Positions 1 to 5,278 of a stretch of 7,388 bases of DNA are shown piece after piece. The stretch's first letter is position 1. Each line of letters opens with the position of its first letter. The position numbers and the translations under genes are program-made. The notes beneath the pieces were generated by a model that ran no database searches, was not told the DNA's origin, and saw only the letters and a list, made by a program, of their open reading frames with translations. This stretch comes from an uncultured Kiritimatiellota bacterium (GTDB lineage: Bacteria; Verrucomicrobiota; Kiritimatiellia; RFP12; UBA1067). The DNA is taken from positions 1 through 7,388 of the forward strand of contig CAKULV010000083.1 in NCBI GenBank assembly GCA_934667425.1, in the 5' to 3' direction.

Positions 1-137
1 CCCGACACAATACGGGAATGCCATGGGGTGTAGTACTCCATCGTAAGTCCGGGGACTATCTCCATCCTCCTCTTGCAGACGGAGTCTCCACACCCTGCAA
101 TCAGGGCCATTCCAAGAAACATCAGCCTAAACACCAT
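1..137 (-). CDS. Lipoprotein of unknown function, N-terminal part only
   Basis: This reading frame was found by translating the minus strand; it starts at ATG 137-135 and runs off the window after 45 codons. The N-terminus is a clear lipoprotein signal peptide: MVFRLMFLGMALIAGC, with Arg4, a hydrophobic core, and a lipobox L12-I-A-G-C16, so Cys16 should be lipidated after signal peptidase II cleavage. The mature part begins GDSVCKRRMEIVPG and matches no family I can name. A GGAGG lies 13 bases upstream of the start and a second purine stretch (GGGGAG) lies 4 bases upstream. ATG at Met6 is possible but has no such site. A promoter at 368-397 on the same strand faces this gene, so it is probably transcribed separately from the DUF4838 gene upstream, although read-through is possible. 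The lipobox (AGC-G-D) resembles that of the DUF4838 protein (AGC-G-N). The function cannot be judged from 45 residues. Confidence 0.72.
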   Translation of the reverse strand, partial: MVFRLMFLGMALIAGCGDSVCKRRMEIVPGLTMEYYTPWHSRIVS

Positions 138-361
138 AAGAGACTCCCCACCCCTCCTACTTCACTCGACCACGCGCGGTATCACGCCCTTGCCGTTCAG
201 CTTGACACTCCACGTATGCCCGTAGGCCGGGGCGAATGCGGGATGGCGGAGTGGCGGCGTGCGGATTGCGGAGGATGTCCTGGCTGTCCATGCGTGCGTT
301 TCCTTTCCTGTGATGTGGCTGCGGAGCGGGACACATCACTGCGGATGCACCCCGATGGAAC
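138..361 (-). other. Untranslated leader of the partial lipoprotein gene, with a possible short upstream ORF
   Basis: This is the stretch between the predicted transcription start (near 361) and the lipoprotein start at 137, about 224 bases read on the minus strand. It holds the hairpin at 310-339. Just after it, a GGAAAGGAAA stretch precedes an ATG at 291-289 that opens a 44-codon frame ending in TAG at 159-157, inside the ribosome-binding region of the next gene. That placement would suit a coupled leader peptide, but the translated sequence (start MDSQDILRNPHAATPP) is Pro/Arg-rich and unfamiliar. A second frame with no start codon (335 to 162) ends in YGHTWSVKLNGKGVIPRVVE and looks more protein-like. 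I cannot say that either is expressed, so neither is called as a gene. Confidence 0.35.
310..339 (-). other. 8-bp perfect inverted repeat in the lipoprotein leader
   Basis: On the minus strand GTGATGTG and CACATCAC are exact complements separated by 14 bases. If transcription starts near 361, the hairpin would occupy roughly bases 23 to 52 of the RNA, immediately before a purine-rich GGAAAGG. It is not followed by a U-run, so it is not a standard terminator. It could be an RNA stability or regulatory hairpin, or a DNA operator just downstream of the promoter. Confidence 0.45.
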
Positions 362-367
362 GCAACC

Positions 368-397
368 ATTGTACCACAGCCCCGATCCGGAAGTCAA
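368..397 (-). promoter_or_regulatory. Sigma-70-type promoter for the partial lipoprotein gene
   Basis: On the minus strand, TTGACT (397-392) is followed by 18 bases and then TACAAT (373-368). Each hexamer matches the sigma-70 consensus at five of six positions. The three bases before the -10 are TGG, giving an extended -10 (TGnTACAAT). The predicted start is near 361. It sits directly after the DUF4838 stop codon and the hairpin at 399-448, which is where a new transcription unit would be expected. This is the best promoter in the window by sequence alone. Confidence 0.65.
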
Positions 398-398
398 C

Positions 399-448
399 GG
401 CCTCGGAAGAAATTCTTCGCAAAATGGCGGTTCTATTTCCGACAGGCC
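399..448 (-). terminator. Possible terminator hairpin at the end of the DUF4838 gene
   Basis: On the minus strand GGCCTGTCGGAA (448-437) pairs with TTCCGAGGCC (408-399), giving a 10-bp stem with a two-base bulge (GT) and a loop of about 28 bases. The left arm lies in the last codons of the DUF4838 gene, and the loop also contains the small palindrome GAAGAATTTCTTC. There is no U-run after the stem; the sequence goes straight into the TTGACT of the next promoter. It may protect the 3' end or act as a weak terminator, but it is not a canonical Rho-independent site. Confidence 0.28.
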
Positions 449-2001
449 TTGAGTAGCGAATGGATGCGCCAGGATTCAGGGTCGGATGGCGTCAGCGCTC
501 CAGCCGGATCTGCCAACGAGTTCTCGATGCGATCCACGTACCGCTTGACCGCCATGTTCTCGTAGAACACCTTTTCGGGCGTCTCCCCCCAGATCCAGAA
601 TTCGCCCTTTGTGTAGAGGCGCATCCATCCATAGCCGAGCGATGACTTGTGCGCGATCCTGTATTCTCTGACTGCGGCGCGCGTCTCCGGGACGTTCCGC
701 TCAAACATCCGCATCACGAGCGCCGCCTGTCGGGCCACGCACTTCAGGTCCTCGAACCGCCGCCTGGCTTCGCCTCGCAATCCAGACGCATCATACCCTT
801 CGAGAATCGCAAGGTCGGCCTCAAGTTCGGCGGCCGTGTGAAGCCTGTGTACGACCCGCGAGAAATGGCTGTCGTCAAGGAACTCGATGTCGTTGTCGCG
901 GAGATACGCACGAAGATTCGGCCACTCGCGACCGCATCGTGCCCGAACATTTGCGTAATAGCGTTTCACCGCATCCTTTGCGGCCCCGAATCGTTCACAC
1001 CACATCCTCTCTATCTCGTCAAACGAGGATTGCGGCCTTGTGCACAGCATGACGGCGGCAAACTCGCTGAACTGTTGGGACGGAAATCCGGCGCTGCGGT
1101 CATAGTCATCGCCAAGGGAACCCAAGGATCTCAGCCTGTGGTGGACATCGCACATGTACCGCTCAAGCCCCGTCGGCAATGCGCTGCGTATGCACAGAAA
1201 ATTCGGGCGGTTGTAGAAATGCCGCGCACCTGCCACCTTCCACCCGGCAATGTCTGCCGACGGATCTTCATCGTGCAGCGTCGGCACGTAGCTGAAGATC
1301 ATGTTCTCCGGATGGGCGACTCTTGCGCGACGCGGCGGGCGGCGCGTCGCGCTATACAGGAACACGGCCACCTTGACGTCCGGGCGCCGCTCCCTCGCCT
1401 TGGCGGCAAGCCGGTTCCAGAAATCCACGTAGCGGTCTGACTTGTTGAGGCAGAACGGCTCCCCCGCCACAGGCGAGTCGAGCGCGACGCATCCGTCGCA
1501 CCTGCAAAATCCACCGTCACCATCGTTCTCGCCGGCAACCAGCAGCTCGGGGCACCCCTGACGCAGCCATTCCTTGATCCGCTCGTCAACCACAGCCTCA
1601 TTCGACACGCACACTTTCGACATCCCTCGCGCCCCCTGCGGCAGTCCAGGGCATTCGAAGCCCCTCTTGCCGTTCGGCAGCATCCCGAAATATTCGCGAT
1701 GCGAATCCCAGTGCGTCTTTGTCCAGGCCCGGAACGAATGCCCTGAACGGTAGGTCGCCTTGCTTACATACCCAAGACTCGCCCATTCCGCCTGTTCGCG
1801 GTCATGCCAGGCCCTGCATTCCCCTTTGGTGAAATGCAGTTCCTTCGGCACGTTTCGGCTCAGGCATTCCATGACGCCGTAATCGCGAACGGTCCATATC
1901 CCAGGCCAAGCCCCAGATTCGGCGACAGCGTCCACACCGCCATTGCCGCACCCCGCAAGGATCATGGACAACGCCACACAGAAAGGCATGTTGCACTTCA
2001 T
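433..2001 (-). CDS. DUF4838 domain lipoprotein, probable carbohydrate-active surface protein
   Basis: The gene encodes 522 residues from ATG 2001. The N-terminus MKCNMPFCVALSMILAGC is a lipoprotein signal with lipobox L15-A-G-C18, so the mature protein should be anchored in a membrane. The body fits DUF4838 (Pfam), a domain common in Bacteroidota and PVC bacteria and usually grouped with glycosidase-like proteins (alpha-glucuronidase-type barrels); its reaction is not established. Visible family marks are 'HREYFGMLPNGKR' (101-113), 'CVSNEAVVDERIKEW' (131-145), 'GENDGDGGFCRCDGC' with Cys166, Cys168 and Cys171 (157-171), 'YVDFWNRLAAKARERRPDVKVAV' within 191-213, and 'RFGAAKDAVKRYYANVR' (337-353). 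Family members often carry an additional N-terminal glycosidase-type domain; here the DUF4838 part begins soon after the signal, so this is a compact version. A GGGA six bases before ATG 2001 favours that start over ATG 2007, which would have no spacing. The stop of the beta-solenoid gene is 11 bases upstream, implying one operon. Confidence 0.85.
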   Translation of the reverse strand: MKCNMPFCVALSMILAGCGNGGVDAVAESGAWPGIWTVRDYGVMECLSRNVPKELHFTKGECRAWHDREQAEWASLGYVSKATYRSGHSFRAWTKTHWDSHREYFGMLPNGKRGFECPGLPQGARGMSKVCVSNEAVVDERIKEWLRQGCPELLVAGENDGDGGFCRCDGCVALDSPVAGEPFCLNKSDRYVDFWNRLAAKARERRPDVKVAVFLYSATRRPPRRARVAHPENMIFSYVPTLHDEDPSADIAGWKVAGARHFYNRPNFLCIRSALPTGLERYMCDVHHRLRSLGSLGDDYDRSAGFPSQQFSEFAAVMLCTRPQSSFDEIERMWCERFGAAKDAVKRYYANVRARCGREWPNLRAYLRDNDIEFLDDSHFSRVVHRLHTAAELEADLAILEGYDASGLRGEARRRFEDLKCVARQAALVMRMFERNVPETRAAVREYRIAHKSSLGYGWMRLYTKGEFWIWGETPEKVFYENMAVKRYVDRIENSLADPAGALTPSDPESWRIHSLLKACRK

Positions 2002-2007
2002 CGGCAT

Positions 2008-2011
2008 TCCC
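2008..2011 (-). promoter_or_regulatory. Ribosome-binding site that selects the DUF4838 start
   Basis: GGGA on the minus strand lies six bases before ATG 2001-1999. The in-frame ATG at 2007 touches it directly, which makes that start unlikely. It is a short, partial Shine-Dalgarno match in the 11-base gap after the upstream stop codon, so translational coupling with the preceding gene is plausible. Confidence 0.4.
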
Positions 2012-2012
2012 G

Positions 2013-5000
2013 TCAACGGATGACGACGACAGCCCCGAAGACAGCGCGCATCTGGAACGCGAAGCCGTCGGCGGTTTCCTCGACCCTGACCTCGCTTGAG
2101 ACCGGCAGAATCGGCGTACCGCCGATCTGCGGCGCGGTGAACAGCGTTCTCCAGCTCCGCGCAAGCCCGCCATCCACAGCCAGTCGCATCGAGTCCAGGT
2201 TTACGCTCGCCGCACACGTGACGGAAGATGAAGGGGCGAATCGCACCGTGCCGCCGTCAGCGGCGAGCCCGTTGACGGAAAGGTCGCCTGAGACCTCCAG
2301 CACGCTGTCCGCGTTCAGGCGAAGCTTCGAGACGGCGGAGCCTGACGGAAGCCGCAACGTGCCATTCGTGATGGCAAGAGTCCCTTCGCCCGCAACGGAA
2401 TCCGAAAACGTGACGACATGGCCTCCGGCATCAATGGTCAGCACGGCCTCGCGCCCCACTGCCAATGCGCGGTCATCGCGAGGACCGGTCGTTACCAAAC
2501 CTTCCGCCGGACCGTACGTCCAGTCCGAAGAGACCCTGACCACAGGGGACGAGAACGGCGCTGCCTTCAGGGACAGGCAATTTTCCGCATCAGACGCCGT
2601 CGTCCAGTTCGTCGTCATCTCAACCGTAATCGCATCGGCAAGCGTCAGCGAGGATGTTGACGCCGGCTGCATCTCAGCAAGGGACATCACCCCCGTTCCC
2701 CCGTAGATCTGGTCCTTGCCGCCACGGTACGGAACGCCAATCTCAAGCGTTCCGTCAACCACGTTTCTGCCGGGCTCGTTCTTCCACCAGTAGAGAGCTC
2801 CGTCGCTGCCGCGCTGGAAAGTCAACGTTCCCGACCGGCATATGCGGATGGACGAATTTGCCCATCCAAGTTCCATCGTCTGGTTCGTCAGCGTCAAAGA
2901 TCCTCCCGGCAGGATCGTGAGCTGGGTCGATTGCGCCGATACAGACGCCGAGCCTCGCCGCAGGCAGACCTGCGGATAGGAAGGCGTTCCTGAAATGCGG
3001 ATATCGCCGCAAATGTTCAGGATTCCGGCAGGACACTTGTCATAGTAGAACATTGGCGACGTGATTACGAGCGGCCCCGCCTTCGACGTGAACGAAAGCC
3101 CTTTGCTGATGTTGCGCGCCTTCAGCCCCACATACTGCGGGAATGCCGACAGGGAGTAGACGCTCGAATCCGCGTCGCCGGCCTCCGATGTCTTGGTAAA
3201 GGTGCGTTCGTTGTCGCTCTCTCCAATGACAAACGACGAGACTGCCGTATCGCGAAACGTGATGTTGGCAAGCTTGGCGCCACGGATGTTGAAATCAGAT
3301 TCGAGCCGGCCGTCTGCCGCGCCAAAGTAATAGCTCAACCCCTGCGTTCCATCCGGAGCGGTACTGCAATACCAGTTAGCCGCAGACGACCAGTAGCCGT
3401 CCCCCGCTTCTCCGGTCCATTCATACGGGTAGAGTCCATCAGGTGCAGAGGCCGGCTTTACCGCGGCAATCACTCCGTTCGTGGATGCGGCCTTCCAGCC
3501 GGCGCATGAACCGGCCAGTTCCACCTGCGACGCATCTATCGGCAACTGGCCTGCCGCGCCAGTTGCCGCCAAGACGCCGCCGTCTGACGTCCCCTCCTGG
3601 ACATCAAGGACTATCTTGGCTGTCGGGTCAACCACCCACTCTGCCGCCGAGACCATGTTCGTTCCGGCCGGTATTTTAAGCACGCTTTCCGGGCCAAGCA
3701 CGATTCTCTCTGCGCGAAGTCCGGCATAATCCGAATGCTCGTATGGCCCGAGCTCCAGCGTTGTGCCATCATCAACCCGAACCTCGCGGAACGGCATATG
3801 CGAAAAGCATTGCCTCATCCACAACGAACCGCCGCCGCAGACGAGCAGGGAACCGTTTCCGTTCCGCGAACCGATCGTCGGGAAAGCCATGTTCCTCTTT
3901 ACGGAAGCGTCATTCGCATCGCGCGTGTCGATGGTCAGAGTCCCCTCCACCAATGGATATACGGTTTTCGAAACCTTGATGGACATCTCTTCCGCCGTGG
4001 GTCGCATTGTCGCCGGGCCATCGACGTCAAATCCCCTGGCATCGCCGTTCACCGTATTGAATACCGCAGACCCGCCAATTGTCAGCGTGTCGAGCTTCAA
4101 CGTAAGGCGCGTATCGACAGACGAGTTTGCGCCGTGCAAGAACTGCATGGCGGTGAAAGGCTCGTGCGAAACGAGAGTACAGCGCTTTTCGACGAGGAAC
4201 TGCCCGTTTGGGGCCGAGAACGGAGCGTTGAACGTGACGACCTCCCCCGCTTCCTCGATAAAGTCCACTGCCGTGCCACTCGCCGTTGCGGCGAACGCCG
4301 TTCCCTTCGATTCGGTGACAAGCCGTTTGCCGGAGACTGTCAGCGTGGACGCATTGGTTATCGCCCCGCCTGTGAGATCAAGCGCAGTACCTTCGGCAAT
4401 CTGGACAGTCCCGTCAACAGTCAAAGCCCCATCATCTTGCATCTTCAGGGAAGAGAGGCCTGTCATGGCAAAGTCCCCCTTCACTGTCATCGTGCCGCCA
4501 TTTATCGCCAATGCGACACCGGCCTTGTCTTCATACCCGTCCCTGTGCGTAAACATCGAACAGCAAACCGAGCCGCCGTTCAGCACAAGCGCGTTCGCGC
4601 TCGCCGCATAGCCGAGCAGGCCGCCAAGCGCGACCGTCGCATTCTCCACAGTCAGCGAAGCATCCGGCCCCCACAGGCGGACGATCCCCGTAGTGTTGTT
4701 CGTAAGCACGGCTCCATTGCATATGGTCACTGGCGAATACCATAGAGACTCCAATGTCGTCATGTTCAGCGTCACGCCATCAAGCGTTGTCGGGTGGTTC
4801 TGCATGATGTACGGCGACTTCCCGGCATTGGCAAGCAGCCTTACGGATCCGCTACCCTTCAGGACAAGCGGAGCGGGTTTCTGAGCCCATTCGACATAAA
4901 ACGAGCCGATCTCATGGTCGCCATCGATCGCAATCTCCATCGTCTGCCCGGAAAAGTCGAAATACGCAAGCTCTCCCGATCCGGGGATGTGTCCAAGCGA

Positions 5001-5150
5001 CCAGTTGCCGGCCACGCCCCACGATCCGCCAGACGCGCCTATCCAGCGGTTGGTCGTAACCGCACCGTCTGCGGTCACCACGAAAGCCAAAGAAGAGAAA
5101 CACGCGAGCAGCCTAACGTCTGCAAGCGTTTCGCGAATCAATCGTAACAT
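2013..5150 (-). CDS. Secreted beta-strand-repeat (beta-solenoid-like) surface protein
   Basis: From ATG 5150 the protein has 1045 residues. It begins with a signal peptide (Arg3, Arg6, Arg13, hydrophobic LLACFSSLAFVVTA, cleavage near A27-A30). The rest is Gly/Ser/Thr/Val-rich short beta strands such as 'GEGTLAITNGTLRLPSG' and 'GALTVDGTVQIAEGTALDL', the style of autotransporter-associated beta-strand repeats and right-handed beta-helix proteins. Two modules start alike: W36-I-G...SWGVAGNW50 and W578-T-G...YWSSAANW593, each followed by a 'Y-F-x-F/G' strand about 15 residues later. No outer-membrane beta-barrel, PEP-CTERM or LPXTG-type sorting signal is visible; the chain ends in the short strand FGAVVVIR. 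No catalytic motif is recognisable; a structural, adhesive or glycan-binding role is inference. ATG 5168 in the same frame is an alternative start, but the stronger ribosome-binding site and the signal peptide favour 5150. The frame stays open 390 bases further upstream, opposite the kinase gene, and that extension is spurious. It is probably co-transcribed with the DUF4838 gene. Confidence 0.82.
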   Translation of the reverse strand: MLRLIRETLADVRLLACFSSLAFVVTADGAVTTNRWIGASGGSWGVAGNWSLGHIPGSGELAYFDFSGQTMEIAIDGDHEIGSFYVEWAQKPAPLVLKGSGSVRLLANAGKSPYIMQNHPTTLDGVTLNMTTLESLWYSPVTICNGAVLTNNTTGIVRLWGPDASLTVENATVALGGLLGYAASANALVLNGGSVCCSMFTHRDGYEDKAGVALAINGGTMTVKGDFAMTGLSSLKMQDDGALTVDGTVQIAEGTALDLTGGAITNASTLTVSGKRLVTESKGTAFAATASGTAVDFIEEAGEVVTFNAPFSAPNGQFLVEKRCTLVSHEPFTAMQFLHGANSSVDTRLTLKLDTLTIGGSAVFNTVNGDARGFDVDGPATMRPTAEEMSIKVSKTVYPLVEGTLTIDTRDANDASVKRNMAFPTIGSRNGNGSLLVCGGGSLWMRQCFSHMPFREVRVDDGTTLELGPYEHSDYAGLRAERIVLGPESVLKIPAGTNMVSAAEWVVDPTAKIVLDVQEGTSDGGVLAATGAAGQLPIDASQVELAGSCAGWKAASTNGVIAAVKPASAPDGLYPYEWTGEAGDGYWSSAANWYCSTAPDGTQGLSYYFGAADGRLESDFNIRGAKLANITFRDTAVSSFVIGESDNERTFTKTSEAGDADSSVYSLSAFPQYVGLKARNISKGLSFTSKAGPLVITSPMFYYDKCPAGILNICGDIRISGTPSYPQVCLRRGSASVSAQSTQLTILPGGSLTLTNQTMELGWANSSIRICRSGTLTFQRGSDGALYWWKNEPGRNVVDGTLEIGVPYRGGKDQIYGGTGVMSLAEMQPASTSSLTLADAITVEMTTNWTTASDAENCLSLKAAPFSSPVVRVSSDWTYGPAEGLVTTGPRDDRALAVGREAVLTIDAGGHVVTFSDSVAGEGTLAITNGTLRLPSGSAVSKLRLNADSVLEVSGDLSVNGLAADGGTVRFAPSSSVTCAASVNLDSMRLAVDGGLARSWRTLFTAPQIGGTPILPVSSEVRVEETADGFAFQMRAVFGAVVVIR

Positions 5151-5156
5151 TGCGAT

Positions 5157-5166
5157 TCCTTTCCCC
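5157..5166 (-). promoter_or_regulatory. Strong ribosome-binding site for the beta-solenoid gene
   Basis: The minus strand reads GGGGAAAGGA, six bases before ATG 5150. It decides the start: the upstream in-frame ATG at 5168 has only GGAAA before it and would lie about 12 bases from the predicted transcription start, whereas 5150 leaves a normal leader of about 30 bases. Confidence 0.6.
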
Positions 5167-5186
5167 ATAACATTTCCAATGCCCGT

Positions 5187-5215
5187 ATTATAGCGCAATA
5201 CGCATTTGCGCTTAA
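5187..5215 (-). promoter_or_regulatory. Promoter of the beta-solenoid / DUF4838 operon
   Basis: A perfect TATAAT lies at 5192-5187 on the minus strand. The upstream hexamer is poor: TTAAGC at 17 bases or TTTAAG at 18 bases, each matching TTGACA at three positions. A perfect -10 with a weak -35, plus a dyad filling the spacer, suggests a promoter that needs an activator or is held by a repressor. The predicted transcription start is near 5180, giving a leader of about 30 bases to ATG 5150. Confidence 0.6.
5193..5211. promoter_or_regulatory. Inverted repeat GCGCAA-N7-TTGCGC, candidate operator
   Basis: The arms GCGCAA (5193-5198) and TTGCGC (5206-5211) are perfect complements around seven bases. 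The 19-base dyad abuts the -10 of the leftward promoter and occupies its spacer, so a bound protein would directly affect RNA polymerase there. The cognate regulator is unknown; the response regulator starting at 7204 is one candidate. Confidence 0.5.
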
Positions 5216-5216
5216 A

Positions 5217-5232
5217 GTACCCTTTGGGGTAC
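5217..5232. promoter_or_regulatory. Inverted repeat GTACCC-N4-GGGTAC, candidate operator
   Basis: The arms GTACCC (5217-5222) and GGGTAC (5227-5232) are perfect complements around TTTG. Outer arms CGCTT (5209-5213) and AAGCG (5235-5239) extend the symmetry to about 31 bases, although the intervening spacers differ in length. Its centre is about 22 bp, roughly two helical turns, from the centre of the neighbouring dyad and about 54 bp upstream of the predicted kinase transcription start, so it could serve both divergent promoters. The half-site TACCC loosely recalls NarL-family heptamers (TACYYMT) but does not match fully. Confidence 0.5.
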
Positions 5233-5263
5233 GCAAGCGAGATGGCTCCCAAATCCGCCAATA

Positions 5264-5272
5264 TGGTAAAAT
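5264..5272 (+). promoter_or_regulatory. Extended -10 promoter for the kinase / regulator operon
   Basis: TGGTAAAAT is an extended -10 element (TGn followed by TAAAAT, five of six consensus positions). I see no convincing -35 at the usual distance (5244-5249 reads GGCTCC). Transcription would begin near 5279, at the kinase ATG itself, so the message could be leaderless. Confidence 0.42.
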
Positions 5273-5278
5273 GTGCGC

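Noticed and set aside
18..452. 144-codon plus-strand frame at the left edge
   Set aside because: It runs opposite the partial lipoprotein gene, the promoter and the DUF4838 stop, and its Pro/His/Arg-rich sequence shows no family feature.
649..1440. 263-codon plus-strand frame
   Set aside because: It is antisense to the DUF4838 domain, whose family motifs are clear on the other strand.
2002..2217. Upstream extension of the DUF4838 frame beginning at GTG 2217
   Set aside because: It overlaps the end of the beta-solenoid gene, is Arg-rich, and precedes an obvious lipoprotein signal peptide.
1804..2706. 300-codon plus-strand frame
   Set aside because: It is antisense to the beta-solenoid and DUF4838 genes, its Ser/Thr/Pro/Arg-rich translation has no domain features, and it is explained by GC-rich codon bias.
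3735..4745. 336-codon plus-strand frame and the overlapping frame 3763-4611
   Set aside because: Both lie wholly within the beta-solenoid gene on the opposite strand, and two overlapping long antisense frames point to compositional bias rather than coding.
5217..5239. Rho-independent terminator reading of the GTACCC/GGGTAC hairpin
   Set aside because: It lies between divergent gene starts, has no adjacent T-run on either strand, and fits an operator better.
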